From contig NZ_CP187555.1 in the NCBI RefSeq assembly GCF_049860805.1, forward strand, positions 1,116,001 to 1,180,000: a stretch of 64,000 nucleotides of DNA, given 5' to 3'. The translations under genes were made by a program, and so were the position numbers. The stretch comes from Parabacteroides sp900760525. GTDB taxonomy: Bacteria > Bacteroidota > Bacteroidia > Bacteroidales > Tannerellaceae. Under the pieces are notes generated by a model. That model saw nothing but the letters and a program-made list of their open reading frames with translations. It searched no databases and was not told the origin of the DNA. Shown here one piece after another: positions 34,061 to 43,523 of this stretch (position 1 is its first letter; every line of letters begins with the position of its first letter).

Positions 34061-35716
34061 CTACTTGCGGTATTTGCAGCAACCCGGCAGCTGGTCGTAG
34101 ACGGTTTGATCCGCTTTATAAGTATCGGTGTCGTGCCCTGCTTTGGCAATTGTTTTGCTGATGGCGTCGACAGAAGTTTTGGACGGATCATATTGCAGGT
34201 GTATCATCTGTTTCTCCTTGTCCCAATGGGCCGATAAAACACCGTTTACGCTCTTGGCCGCCGTTTCGATGCGCTGTTTGCACATATCGCAGGAACCTTT
34301 GACGCCGAACATGGCATGCTCGCCTGCCGTTTCCGCTTGTGTAGCGGAGGTTCCGTGCGCAGCATGCCCTTCATGGCCGTCCATCGTATGTCCTGCATGG
34401 CCGCTCATCGGTTGCGCTTCGCCGTCGTTGTTCATCATCGACTGTTTCCCTTCGAGCTGGGCGCTGGCGTCTATCGAGAATACGCCGTTGGTTACAATCT
34501 CTTCTCCCTCGGACAATCCTTTCAAGATGACGTAGGCGTTGCCGAGTGACGGCCCCAACTCGACTTCGCGCATCAGGAAAGTAGGCGTGGAGGTATCCGA
34601 TTGCTTGACATAGACGATAGAACGCTTTCCGGTCCAGAGGACGGCGGTTTGCGGCACGACGATCCGGTCCTTATAGCCTTGAAGGGGGGCACTGACTTCG
34701 GCGGTCGCATACATTTCAGGTTTTAGCTCCATCTGGCTGTTGGGGACTTCCACCCGGACACGTGCCGTACGGGTGGACGGGTTGATGATCGGATCGATAA
34801 AAGCGATTCGCCCGGTATAGGTCTTGCCGGGAAGGGCCTGAAGGGTGAAATGGACCTGGTCGCCTTTGTTCAAGAAAGGCAGATCCACTTCGAAAGCGTC
34901 GAACATAGCCCATACTTTTGACAGGTTCGCGATGTCGAACAACACGGCCCCCGAAGCAACATAATCGCCTTGGTTTACCCGCTTGGTCATCACGATCCCG
35001 CTTACGTTCGCTTTGATCTCGACGAGCGGGGAAACGGTTCCCGACTGTTCGATCGCTTCTATCTGGGCATCCGTCATCTTCCAAAGGCGGAGTTTCTCGC
35101 GGGCTGCCCGGATAAGAGCGGGCTGCTGCATCTTGATGGCTTCCAAATGTTCCTGTTGGGCGGTGAACAGTTCGGGGGAATAGAGAACGGCAAGTGTCTG
35201 CCCGGTATGTACGCTTTCACCGGTAAAGTTGATATTCAGTTGTTCGATACGTCCGCCGACGTGCGCTGTTTGGGATTGAAGGCTTTGTTCGTTCGGGGCG
35301 ATCTTGCCATACAGGCGGACGGCTTTGACCGGATTTTCTTTGCTTATCCGCGAAGTCTGCACGTCCGCCAGGGCGGCTGCCTCTTCGGATAGCTGGATTG
35401 TGTTGGGGTCGGAGTTTTCTCCGCCACCGCCACTTTTACGGACCGGGATCAGGTCCATTGCGCAGATCGGGCATTTGCCGGGTTTATCCTGGCGTATCTG
35501 GGGGTGCATGGAGCAGGTCCAGACACCCGTCTCGTCTTGTACGAGGTCGTGACTGTGCCCTTCGTGCGTCTCATGTCCTTCATGGGTAGCCGGGGTGGCG
35601 TCTTTAGATGGGCTGAACAACAGCCAGCCTGCCCATAAGCCTGCGAGGGCTATTACTATATATTGAACCGGTTTGTTTCTTATGATTTCATTTATCTTTT
35701 TCATCTTGTTATTCAT
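34061..35716 (-). CDS. CusB-like RND efflux adaptor with two extra metal-binding domains
   Basis: 551 aa. One membrane anchor (18-34) and a His-rich linker (THEGHETHEGHSHD, 44-57) precede a heavy-metal-binding domain 'TCSMHPQIRQDKPGKCPIC' (67-85), the membrane-fusion core (beta-barrel, lipoyl halves 'GGRIEQLNINFTGESVHTGQ' and 'VSGIVMTKRVNQGDYV', helical hairpin), a Met/His-rich stretch, and at about 470-540 an HMA domain with 'GVKGSCDMCKQRIE'. The tail ends GCCKYRK. It would link the RND pump to the outer-membrane channel and hand over Cu(I)/Ag(I) or another soft or divalent metal. Overlaps the TolC gene by 8 bp; last gene of the operon, ending at the repeat array. Confidence 0.9.
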   Translation of the reverse strand: MNNKMKKINEIIRNKPVQYIVIALAGLWAGWLLFSPSKDATPATHEGHETHEGHSHDLVQDETGVWTCSMHPQIRQDKPGKCPICAMDLIPVRKSGGGGENSDPNTIQLSEEAAALADVQTSRISKENPVKAVRLYGKIAPNEQSLQSQTAHVGGRIEQLNINFTGESVHTGQTLAVLYSPELFTAQQEHLEAIKMQQPALIRAAREKLRLWKMTDAQIEAIEQSGTVSPLVEIKANVSGIVMTKRVNQGDYVASGAVLFDIANLSKVWAMFDAFEVDLPFLNKGDQVHFTLQALPGKTYTGRIAFIDPIINPSTRTARVRVEVPNSQMELKPEMYATAEVSAPLQGYKDRIVVPQTAVLWTGKRSIVYVKQSDTSTPTFLMREVELGPSLGNAYVILKGLSEGEEIVTNGVFSIDASAQLEGKQSMMNNDGEAQPMSGHAGHTMDGHEGHAAHGTSATQAETAGEHAMFGVKGSCDMCKQRIETAAKSVNGVLSAHWDKEKQMIHLQYDPSKTSVDAISKTIAKAGHDTDTYKADQTVYDQLPGCCKYRK

Positions 35717-37199
35717 TTACGGAGGTTGATACTAATTTTTCCAGTCCGGCGACCAGCGTGTTGTATTCGGCAACCGCTTCGCTCTTTTTAAGGCTGTAAT
35801 CCAACAATTGGCGTTCCAATTGGATGATGTCCGTGAGGGAGGTCGTCCCGGCTGAAAATTCGCGGAGCATCAACTGCCAGGTCGACCGGGACAAGTCCTG
35901 CTGCTTGGCGTACAGGTCTATTTTGCGCGAAGCATCTGCCATTTGTTGTTTTAATGCGATATATTCGGCGTGAAGCTGGTTAAGCGTATCTTCGTATTTC
36001 AACTCGCTTGCCTGCCGGTAATGCCTGCTTTCTCGTTGCTGGGCGTTATATTTCCGGCGGAAAATCGGAATGCTGATCTTGATCATCGGCATGACCATAT
36101 CCATCCCGTTCATGTTGCTCATCCCGGACATCCGGGCCATCTCCTCGGAGTTCTTTGCCATAATGGAATATTGCAGGCCGATGCCGAACATGGGGAGGCT
36201 CATCTTCTTGTCCATTTCAGCTTTGGCCTTGTACGCGTTCGCTTCCGCTTCGAGCATGGAGAGCATCGGGTTGGAGAGGATGATGCTGTCCAGAACCGCA
36301 TTGTCTTCTACGGAAAACAGTTTTTGTGCCAGCGAGTCGGACGTTTGTACCGGCAGATCCTGGTCTCGGTTCAGCAGGCTGTTGAACCGGGCTTCGGCTG
36401 CTTTCCTGTTCGACAGGAGGGCTTCGAGGTTGTTTTCCAGTTCGGCCATTTCGATCTGGATACGAAGGACATCGGACATGCTGCCGGATGAGCCGCTACC
36501 CATCGGGCCGCCTCCCATGCCGGACATTGCCTTGCTATCACCCGGCGACGCAGGTGCAGGGGAGGGAGCCATATTCCCCATACTTCCCATACCGTTGTTT
36601 ACCGTTGCTTGGGGAAGAGGGGAGATGACCGGTGAGGTGGCTGCTGACGATACCGGAACACCCGGTGAAGAGGATGCGGTATAGCGGTTCAGTGCCAACT
36701 GTTCCAACTGCTTTAACAGTGCGAGGTTGGCTGCCGTGTTTTTATACTGCTCATTCAGGTTGTTCAATTGGTACCACTGACTTTTGACCTCGTAGAACAG
36801 GTTGTTGCGGCTTTCGCGGAATTGTTCGTAGGCCATGCGTGCCATTTCGGTCGCCTCGCTGCGGGCTGCTTTGCGTGTCCCGAACCAGGGGAACATCTGC
36901 ATCAAGGTGAAGTCGGCTACCTGTTTGCCGGATAGCTGCTCCATCGGTTTGAAAAAGAATCCTATTTCGAGTTCGGGATCGGAGAAAGCTCCCGCCTGCG
37001 GTATCTTTTCCAGGGATGCTTTGTAAAGGGCAAAGCTGGAATTTACCGACGGGTTATTGCGGGCGGCCGTTTCCAGGTAATAGGAAAGGCTGTCTGCTGT
37101 CTGTGCTCGCGATGGCAGGAACATCAGGATTGCCGGTAACAGCAGGGCTGTCCGGATGAAGGTCATATTGCGGATGGATTTATACTGTTTCGTTTTCAT
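35709..37199 (-). CDS. TolC/CusC-like outer-membrane efflux channel
   Basis: 496 aa. A signal peptide (about 1-32) is followed by two outer-membrane-efflux repeats with long helical stretches ('LETAARNNPSVNSSFALYKA', 'SLPMFGIGLQYSIMAKNSEE'). Between helices is a low-complexity Met/Gly/Pro/Ser loop ('NNGMGSMGNMAP', 'MSGMGGGPMGSG', about 205-240) that may bind metal. It forms the exit channel for the efflux pump. Overlaps CusA-like gene by 20 bp upstream and the adaptor gene by 8 bp downstream, so the three are translationally linked. Confidence 0.9.
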   Translation of the reverse strand: MKTKQYKSIRNMTFIRTALLLPAILMFLPSRAQTADSLSYYLETAARNNPSVNSSFALYKASLEKIPQAGAFSDPELEIGFFFKPMEQLSGKQVADFTLMQMFPWFGTRKAARSEATEMARMAYEQFRESRNNLFYEVKSQWYQLNNLNEQYKNTAANLALLKQLEQLALNRYTASSSPGVPVSSAATSPVISPLPQATVNNGMGSMGNMAPSPAPASPGDSKAMSGMGGGPMGSGSSGSMSDVLRIQIEMAELENNLEALLSNRKAAEARFNSLLNRDQDLPVQTSDSLAQKLFSVEDNAVLDSIILSNPMLSMLEAEANAYKAKAEMDKKMSLPMFGIGLQYSIMAKNSEEMARMSGMSNMNGMDMVMPMIKISIPIFRRKYNAQQRESRHYRQASELKYEDTLNQLHAEYIALKQQMADASRKIDLYAKQQDLSRSTWQLMLREFSAGTTSLTDIIQLERQLLDYSLKKSEAVAEYNTLVAGLEKLVSTSVNE

Positions 37200-40100
37200 C
37201 TTGTTGACTGTTTAATTTCTTTTGCTCTTTCTTAATCACACTTTCCCGCCACCAGCACTGGAATACTGGGACGACAAACATGGTCATCGACTGAATCAGC
37301 ATACCGCCGAATGTCGGGATCGCCATTGGGACCATGATATCGGCTCCCTTTCCGGTCGAGGTGAGGACGGGGAGCAGGGCGATCAGGGTGGTCGCGGTCG
37401 TCATGGCTGCGGGGCGTACCCGCTTGAGGCCTGCTGTCACTACGGCTTCGCGTATGTCGTGTTTGGTCTGCGGGTTCTTTTCCTGGAAGACATGATGGAT
37501 GTAGGTCCCCATCAGAACGCCGTCGTCTGTCGCCACTCCGAAGAGGGCGATGAAGCCGACCCATACGGCCACACTCAGGTTGATGGTGTGCATCTGGAAC
37601 AAATCCCGCATATTGACTCCAGCTAAGGAAAAGTTCATGAACCAGTCCTGACCGTACAGCCAGAGCAGGATGAAACCGCCGGCGAAAGCCACGAACACGC
37701 CGGAGAAATGAATCAACGATGCGGTAATGGTCTTGAACTGGAAGTACAGGACCAGGAGGACGATCAGGAGGGCAAGGGGAACGACAATTATCAGCCGGGC
37801 GGTAGCGCGTTCCTGTTGTTCGTAGTTTCCGGCAAACTTGTAGGAAACGCCTTTTGCCAGCTTCAACTCTCCGTTCCGTATCTTTTCTTCGATCACTTTT
37901 GTCGCTTCTTTTACAACGTCCACTTCAGCCTTCCCTTGTTTTTTGTCGAAGATCACGTAGCCGACCAGAAAGGTGTTTTCGCTCTGGATCATCTGGGCTC
38001 CTCGCGCATATTCGATATCGGCGAGTTCTTTCAGCGGGATCTGTGCGCCGGTAGCCGTAGAGACCAAAAGCATAGACAGCGCTTCCGGATTGTCACGCAG
38101 TTCGCGTGCATAGCGGAGGCGTACGGGGAAACGTTCGCGACCTTCGACCGTCTTCGTCAGGATCATGCCGCCGACGGCAGCACTTAGGATTTCCTGCAAA
38201 TCCTCGACATTCACTCCGTAGCGGGCCATGTTATCCCGGTTCAGTTTGATCTCCAGGTAGGGAGCGCCTACAGCACGGTCATAGAAGACGGACGAGGGAA
38301 TGACGGATGGAACGTCCTTGAGCGCCTGCTCGATCGCCTTTCCGCTTTGCTCGATCGTTTCGAGATCCGGCCCGTATATTTTCAATCCCATCGGAGCGCG
38401 CATACCGGTCGAGAGCATGACCAGGCGTGCTTCTATCGGTTGCAGCTTCGGGGCGGATGTGAGTCCGGGCAGGTGGGTGACGTTGACGATTTGTTGCCAG
38501 ATATCGTCCGTGTTCTTGATCTCGGGACGCCATTGCCGGAAATAGTCTCCCTTCCGGTCCGGTATCAGGCTATCCGCTGGTATCAGCCGGAAACCGGCTG
38601 CGGGATTGTATGTGCCTCCGTTTCTCAGGAGGTATTCACCTTTCCGGTTCACCTTGAAACGTTCCCGCTTGCCATCTTCGTTCAGGATATATTCGGGACG
38701 GTAGTTGATAGTGTTCTCGAACATTTGGGCGGGTGCCGGGTCGAGGGCCGAGTTTACCCGGCCCCATTTGCCGATTGCTGTTTCCACTTCAGGAATGGCT
38801 GCCAGGCGTTTGTCCAAAGCTTCGATGTAATTTAGGTTCTGTTCGATTCCCGTATGGGGCATACTGGTCGGCATCAGTAGGAATGAACCTTCGTTGAGGC
38901 TGGGCATAAACTCTTGCCCGATCCGCTTCCAGATCAGGATGCCGCAAAGGATAGTCGCGGCAGGCAGTAACATAAACTTCCACCTGTTTTCCAGGCACCA
39001 GCGGAGGATGCGTTCGTAGTAGATCACCAGCAGCCAGAGGAGCGAAAGGATAACGGCGATACATCCCGCGACAAAAAGGAGGTTGATGAAAATCCCTTTT
39101 TGCGGTCCCATCGGCAGCCATTCTTCCGACAGAAAGTAAGTGGCGACGGCAAGTGCGATGCCGATGTTGATATAGTTGCCGGTCTCCGGCTTTTTCCAAC
39201 GGTGGGCAAACAGATTGTTCAGTCCGACAGCGGTAAGTCCGAGTGCCGGAATGCTACCGTACAGAACAGATAGAAGGAGGCCTGCGGCTACCAATATGTA
39301 GTTGAGTGTTTTCCGTATCGGCTTTGAATCGATCCGGACCGAGAACAGTATATAGGATAAGGTCGGCAGCAGGATCAATCCCAATACGAAGGCGGAGGCC
39401 AAAGCATAGGTTTTCGTATAGGCGAGGGGAGAGAACATCTTCCCTTCCTGCGCCTCCATCGCAAAGACGGGGAGGAAACTGACAATTGTCGTGATCATTG
39501 CCGTCGCGATAGCCCCCGACACTTCACTGACCGCCTTATAAATAAGGTTCACCATTGCTTTCCCCTTGCGGATGCCTTTGTTTTCCGGCATCTCCATATA
39601 GCGGATGATGCTTTCGACAAACACCACTCCGACGTCCACCATCACCCCGATTGCAATGGCGATACCCGAAAGCGCTACGATGTTGGCGGCTATTCCCGTG
39701 TACCGCATGATAATAAAGGTAGCCAAGACGGCTATAGGCAGCATACTGGCTATCACAACAGAGGCCCGGAGGTTGAGAACTAAGACGATGATGACGATGA
39801 TACAGATCAGGATTTCGTGCGACAACGATGTCTCGAGCGTACCGATCGTCTCTTTGATCAGGCCTGTCCGGTCGTAAAACGGCACTACGGTCACTTTGGA
39901 GACGGTTCCGTCCTGCAGGGTTTTCTGGGGCAGTCCCGGTGCCATCTCCTTGATTTTCCCTTTTACATTATTAATGACTTCCAAAGGATTGGAACCGTAC
40001 CGGGCGATGACGACACCTCCGACAGTTTCCACGCCCTCTTTATCCAGGCCGCCGCGCCGTGTACCCGGACCGATATTCACAAACGCGATATCCGAGATTC

Positions 40101-40926
40101 GTACCGGCACACCGTCGCGAACGGTCACGACGGCTTTTTCCAGATCGGATACATCTTTGATATAGCCCAGGCCGCGGATCAGGTATTCGACCTTGTTGAT
40201 CTCCATTGTTTCGGCGCCAATATCGAGGTTGCTTTTCTTGATGGCGCTCATAATGTCCATGACTGAAACATTGAAGGCACGCATAGCTTCCGGGTTCAAC
40301 TCGACCTGGTACTCTTTCACGAAACCTCCGGCGGATGCCACTTCCGACACGCCTTCGGCAGCCGAAAGGCTGTATTTGACATAGTAATCTTGTATGGTCC
40401 GCAGTTCTTCCGCGTCCCATCCGCCTGTCGGCTTTCCGGTTGCCGGATCGCGCCCTTCCAGTGTGTACCAGTAGATTTGTCCTAATGCGGTGGCGTCCGG
40501 TCCCAATGCAGGCTGTACACCTTCGGGCAAGGTGCCGGGAGGAAGTGAATTGAGTTTTTCGAGAATCCGCGAACGGCTCCAGTAGAATTCAATGTTATCA
40601 TCAAAAATGATATAGATAAAGGACATGCCGAACATGGAGGAGCTACGGATCGACTTGACTCCGGGAATCCCTAACAGGGACGTCGTCAGCGGATAAGTGA
40701 TCTGGTCTTGTATGTCTTTGGGCGAACGTCCCATCCATTCGGTGGCAACGATCTGTTGGTTGTCGCCGATATCGGGAATAGCATCTACCGGGATCGGATT
40801 ACGGGGGATGATCCCGCCATGCCAGTTAAACGGGGAAGTCGAGATACCCCATACGACTACCAGCACTAAGATCAGTATTGTTATAACCCTGTTCTCAAGG
40901 AAATAACGGATTATTTTATTTAGCAT
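37180..40926 (-). CDS. CusA/CzcA-family heavy-metal RND efflux pump
   Basis: 1248 aa, about 200 longer than E. coli CusA. The first helix is 'VITILILVLVVVWGISTSPF'; hallmark sequences include 'GDNQQIVATEWMGRSPKDIQDQITYPLTTSLLGIPGVKSIRSSS', here cited only by its core 'DIQDQITYPLTTSLLG' (about 93-108), 'NEGSFLLMPTSMPHTG' and 'VATDDGVLMGTYIHH'. The extra length includes two additional membrane segments near 545-640 ('LNYILVAAGLLLSVLYGSI') and a soluble insertion around 760-820. Proton-driven export of Cu(I)/Ag(I) or Zn/Co/Cd is expected; the specificity is not certain. First gene of the cus-like operon; a small Cys-rich gene lies upstream on the same strand. Confidence 0.93.
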   Translation of the reverse strand: MLNKIIRYFLENRVITILILVLVVVWGISTSPFNWHGGIIPRNPIPVDAIPDIGDNQQIVATEWMGRSPKDIQDQITYPLTTSLLGIPGVKSIRSSSMFGMSFIYIIFDDNIEFYWSRSRILEKLNSLPPGTLPEGVQPALGPDATALGQIYWYTLEGRDPATGKPTGGWDAEELRTIQDYYVKYSLSAAEGVSEVASAGGFVKEYQVELNPEAMRAFNVSVMDIMSAIKKSNLDIGAETMEINKVEYLIRGLGYIKDVSDLEKAVVTVRDGVPVRISDIAFVNIGPGTRRGGLDKEGVETVGGVVIARYGSNPLEVINNVKGKIKEMAPGLPQKTLQDGTVSKVTVVPFYDRTGLIKETIGTLETSLSHEILICIIVIIVLVLNLRASVVIASMLPIAVLATFIIMRYTGIAANIVALSGIAIAIGVMVDVGVVFVESIIRYMEMPENKGIRKGKAMVNLIYKAVSEVSGAIATAMITTIVSFLPVFAMEAQEGKMFSPLAYTKTYALASAFVLGLILLPTLSYILFSVRIDSKPIRKTLNYILVAAGLLLSVLYGSIPALGLTAVGLNNLFAHRWKKPETGNYINIGIALAVATYFLSEEWLPMGPQKGIFINLLFVAGCIAVILSLLWLLVIYYERILRWCLENRWKFMLLPAATILCGILIWKRIGQEFMPSLNEGSFLLMPTSMPHTGIEQNLNYIEALDKRLAAIPEVETAIGKWGRVNSALDPAPAQMFENTINYRPEYILNEDGKRERFKVNRKGEYLLRNGGTYNPAAGFRLIPADSLIPDRKGDYFRQWRPEIKNTDDIWQQIVNVTHLPGLTSAPKLQPIEARLVMLSTGMRAPMGLKIYGPDLETIEQSGKAIEQALKDVPSVIPSSVFYDRAVGAPYLEIKLNRDNMARYGVNVEDLQEILSAAVGGMILTKTVEGRERFPVRLRYARELRDNPEALSMLLVSTATGAQIPLKELADIEYARGAQMIQSENTFLVGYVIFDKKQGKAEVDVVKEATKVIEEKIRNGELKLAKGVSYKFAGNYEQQERATARLIIVVPLALLIVLLVLYFQFKTITASLIHFSGVFVAFAGGFILLWLYGQDWFMNFSLAGVNMRDLFQMHTINLSVAVWVGFIALFGVATDDGVLMGTYIHHVFQEKNPQTKHDIREAVVTAGLKRVRPAAMTTATTLIALLPVLTSTGKGADIMVPMAIPTFGGMLIQSMTMFVVPVFQCWWRESVIKKEQKKLNSQQDENETV

Positions 40927-41110
40927 AAGAAGTATTTATTTATTGATAATAGATCGTCCGGCTATTGAATACAATACGCCGCGTTCCTTCTGTACACACA
41001 GAGGGAACATATTTTTTTCTTTTTTTGTTGTCTGGAATGAAGACAAAAGAATGACCAGCCCTTTCATATGGAAATAAAGGGTAAAAGGACCTGAAAAGAT
41101 CTACTATTAG

Positions 41111-41497
41111 CTAAATAAGAAAGGTACAATGGTGAATGAGCCGGTCTGTTCCGCTCCATTCAGGTGGGGTGTCGGTATATACGGGGATGTTGTCTCCCTG
41201 TTCTGTCTCAGATAAGTTATATAGATCCCGTAAATCGAACAAAAGGGCGATTGCCACCGGTACATATTTAATGATCTGCAATTGGTCGACATTCTGGTCG
41301 TCCGATATCTTTATAAACTGTGTTTCGGTTGAGCAACAGGATTTGTGGGCATGCTTGGCTCCGCAAGTATTGCAGGTTTCGTTTTGCCACATATCCACTT
41401 CGACCAGCTTGCCCATGCAGCGGTGAAGTGTCAGTGTTATACCGGAAGACAATCCGATATACAACAATGCAAATATGACAATTAAAAACCTTTTCAT
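41111..41497 (-). CDS. Small Cys-rich membrane-anchored protein (HYC_CC_PP-like)
   Basis: 128 aa. The N-terminal hydrophobic helix (residues 3-23) is an anchor or signal; the exported part has 'LHRCMGKLVEVD', 'CNTCGAKHAHKSCC' and a hydrophobic segment ('VPVAIALLFDL', about 75-85). The Cys/His pattern (HxC, CxxC, CC) resembles a family that occurs next to metal-efflux genes in Bacteroidetes (HYC_CC_PP). The likely role is metal binding or sensing in the periplasm before export by the CusABC-like pump downstream. The family call is tentative. Its leader appears very short. Confidence 0.6.
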   Translation of the reverse strand: MKRFLIVIFALLYIGLSSGITLTLHRCMGKLVEVDMWQNETCNTCGAKHAHKSCCSTETQFIKISDDQNVDQLQIIKYVPVAIALLFDLRDLYNLSETEQGDNIPVYTDTPPEWSGTDRLIHHCTFLI

Positions 41498-41506
41498 TTA
41501 TATTTG

Positions 41507-41514
41507 CAAATATA
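41507..41514 (-). promoter_or_regulatory. -7 box of the metal-efflux region
   Basis: Minus-strand TATATTTG ends 9 bp before the start codon of the Cys-rich protein, so the leader is only a few bases. Confidence 0.45.
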
Positions 41515-41832
41515 GGAAGTGTTCGGCAGATTGAAAAGCGAAAAAAACGATAAACATGTTCAAAATACTTATACCGGAGGATAGCTGCCGGCTACGGGCG
41601 AAAAGTTGAGGAGGTCACAAATTCCCGGTTATTGGGTGAATTGTTAGCTATTTAATTCTTAGCCTGATAGCTGTTTGCGTACGATTTAATTTATTATGTT
41701 AAAGAGCGGAATACTAACATTTTCTTTAAATAAAATGGAAAGTTTAGCTATTGTGCTATAATTACTTTTCGTATCTTCACCGAAAAATAAATATTGGTTC
41801 TACGTTTTTTTAATTATTAAGTTGCTGGAAAT
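41515..41832. other. Intergenic region before the recombinase
   Basis: About 318 AT-rich bases. A promoter-like TATCTTCA (41772-41779) preceded by ACTTTTCG resembles the sequence before the gene at 1010 (ACTTTTCGTATCTT in both). I looked for inverted repeats that could bound an invertible promoter and found none. Confidence 0.4.
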
Positions 41833-42432
41833 ATGGTAATAGCTTATTTAAGAGTAGGAACTTCAAACAAAGAGCTTCTGGAAGAACAGAAAGATGAGAT
41901 TAAACGCTTTGCTTCGGATCATAATATAAAGGTCGATAAGTGGATCACAGATGTCACTGTCGGCAAAGGGAAAGAAGAGGAACGTAATCTTGATATGGTG
42001 TTGGATCGTATGCAAAAAGGCGATAGCCTGATCTTGTCGGATATATCCCGTTTGGGACGTACTTTGTCGGAAGTCATGGACATTATGGGCCGCTGCATGG
42101 AAAAAGGCGTCCAGATCTATAGTATAAAGGACAGGTACATTCTGGACAAGGCATTGGACCTTCCGGTTATGGGAAACGTGTTCAAGTTGGTAACGGAGAT
42201 CGAACACAGTTTGATGTCTACCCGTACCAAAGAGGCCCTGAGTCATAAAAAGAGTACGGGAGGCCCGTTAGGTCGTCCGAAAGGATCGGCTGCTAAACAG
42301 TCTTTCTTAGATGCGCATAAGGAAGAGGTGATCAGTATGCTTGAACGTGGAGATACCGTTTTTGAGATTTGTAAACGTTTTAATGTTTCCCGGAATACCT
42401 ATTATATGTTCAAGCGGAATTACGGGCTCTAA
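41833..42432 (+). CDS. Mpi-like serine recombinase (DNA invertase family) with Gly at the nucleophile position
   Basis: 199 aa resolvase/invertase: catalytic domain (1-140) and C-terminal HTH 'DTVFEICKRFNVSRNTYYMF'. Similar proteins (Mpi of Bacteroides fragilis) invert promoters controlling capsules and other surface loci. The usual opening Y-x-R-V-S-T is here Y5-L-R7-V-G9-T10-S11, so the serine expected to attack DNA is Gly. Other features are kept: 'ILSDISRLGRTLSEVMDIMG' (Arg pair), 'EIEHSLMSTRTKEAL', and 'GPLGRPKGS' before the HTH. It may be inactive in cleavage and act as a binding protein, or S11 may substitute. Ends overlapping the corA stop (convergent, 4 bp). Confidence 0.85.
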   Translation: MVIAYLRVGTSNKELLEEQKDEIKRFASDHNIKVDKWITDVTVGKGKEEERNLDMVLDRMQKGDSLILSDISRLGRTLSEVMDIMGRCMEKGVQIYSIKDRYILDKALDLPVMGNVFKLVTEIEHSLMSTRTKEALSHKKSTGGPLGRPKGSAAKQSFLDAHKEEVISMLERGDTVFEICKRFNVSRNTYYMFKRNYGL

Positions 42433-43511
42433 AACCAGTCTTTTTTTCGCATGTATAGCCAGGTTGAGATTGCTGTGAGCAGCATGAGTGACCAGGCTAT
42501 GCCATACCCGTATCGCCAGTCCAATTCAGGCATCATCTTGAAATTCATTCCCCATATACCAGCGAGGAATGTCAGTGGAATGAAGATCGTGGATACGATT
42601 GTCAGGCGTTTCATGATCGCATTCATGCGTAGGTCGTTATTGGATATATAGAGGTCGACCAGAGAGGATATGATTTCCCGGCAGCTCTCTATGGTCTGGA
42701 TGACGAACTGTAACTGGTCGGATAAGTCGTTATAGATGGGGAGGATGTCGGTGCTTATAATCCCGTTCTCGGTGCGCAGCAGTTTGGCAAATTGCTCTTT
42801 CAGCGGTTGGCTGTTCTTGCGGATAACCATATATTCTTTCCTGCGTTGCTGGATAAGCAGCCCCATATTGCCCTGGTCATTTTTGATATCGAGCAGGGTT
42901 TCTTCTATATCTTCAAGCATTTCCTCCACTTTGGAGGCCGATTCCACTAAATTGGCAATAATCGTATTCAAGAGGAATGCCAGTAGCATCCCGCTACTTT
43001 TCCGGCGGATATTCAGCATATTGGATTCGAGGGCTTTGTAGGCATTTTCGAATACTGGATTATTACTTTCCGTAAAGCTGATGACCACGTCTCCTGTGAT
43101 CAGGATGCTGATGTGTTCGGAGTTGATCTCCATATTAGCGTCATAGTAGGAAGAATTGAGTACGATAAGCATATGCTTGTCGTATTCTTCTATCTTGACT
43201 ACGTGCTGGGGAGTTAGAATGTCTTTGGCATCCAGGTTGTGCATCCCGAATTCGTTGACTATACGTGTGATCGCCTCCGAGTCTGTCAGACCGCTAACCC
43301 GGAACCAGTTGATGCTGTTCTCGTCGACCAATTTATTGAATGCTGTTTCATTGGTCTTGATCTCTCGTGTATGCAGGCTATCGGCATTGTATTGGGTGAG
43401 GCTGATCCGCGTAACAGTTTCGTGCTCTCCGGCATAGAAATATCGGTCGGCAAGATGCCGGTTCGAAATATGCTTGTGTTTGCGTGAATGTACATATTCT
43501 CTTCGCCTCAT
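42429..43511 (-). CDS. corA: CorA-type magnesium/cobalt transporter
   Basis: 360 aa. A large N-terminal cytoplasmic funnel domain and long helix ('SASKVEEMLEDIEETLLDIK') precede two C-terminal membrane helices. The signature G-M-N ends the first ('LAGIWGMNFKMMPEL') and the second is 'GIAWSLMLLTAISTWLYM', followed by basic residues KKDWF. Forms a pentameric channel admitting Mg2+ (and Co2+). Lies 12 bp after mutS2 on the same strand, last gene of the PDZ-mutS2-corA group. The stop overlaps the end of the convergent recombinase gene. Confidence 0.95.
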   Translation of the reverse strand: MRRREYVHSRKHKHISNRHLADRYFYAGEHETVTRISLTQYNADSLHTREIKTNETAFNKLVDENSINWFRVSGLTDSEAITRIVNEFGMHNLDAKDILTPQHVVKIEEYDKHMLIVLNSSYYDANMEINSEHISILITGDVVISFTESNNPVFENAYKALESNMLNIRRKSSGMLLAFLLNTIIANLVESASKVEEMLEDIEETLLDIKNDQGNMGLLIQQRRKEYMVIRKNSQPLKEQFAKLLRTENGIISTDILPIYNDLSDQLQFVIQTIESCREIISSLVDLYISNNDLRMNAIMKRLTIVSTIFIPLTFLAGIWGMNFKMMPELDWRYGYGIAWSLMLLTAISTWLYMRKKDWF

Positions 43512-43523
43512 ACCTGTTTGTTT

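Noticed and set aside
41515..41832. Invertible promoter controlled by the Mpi-like recombinase
   Set aside because: No pair of inverted repeats was found near the gene.
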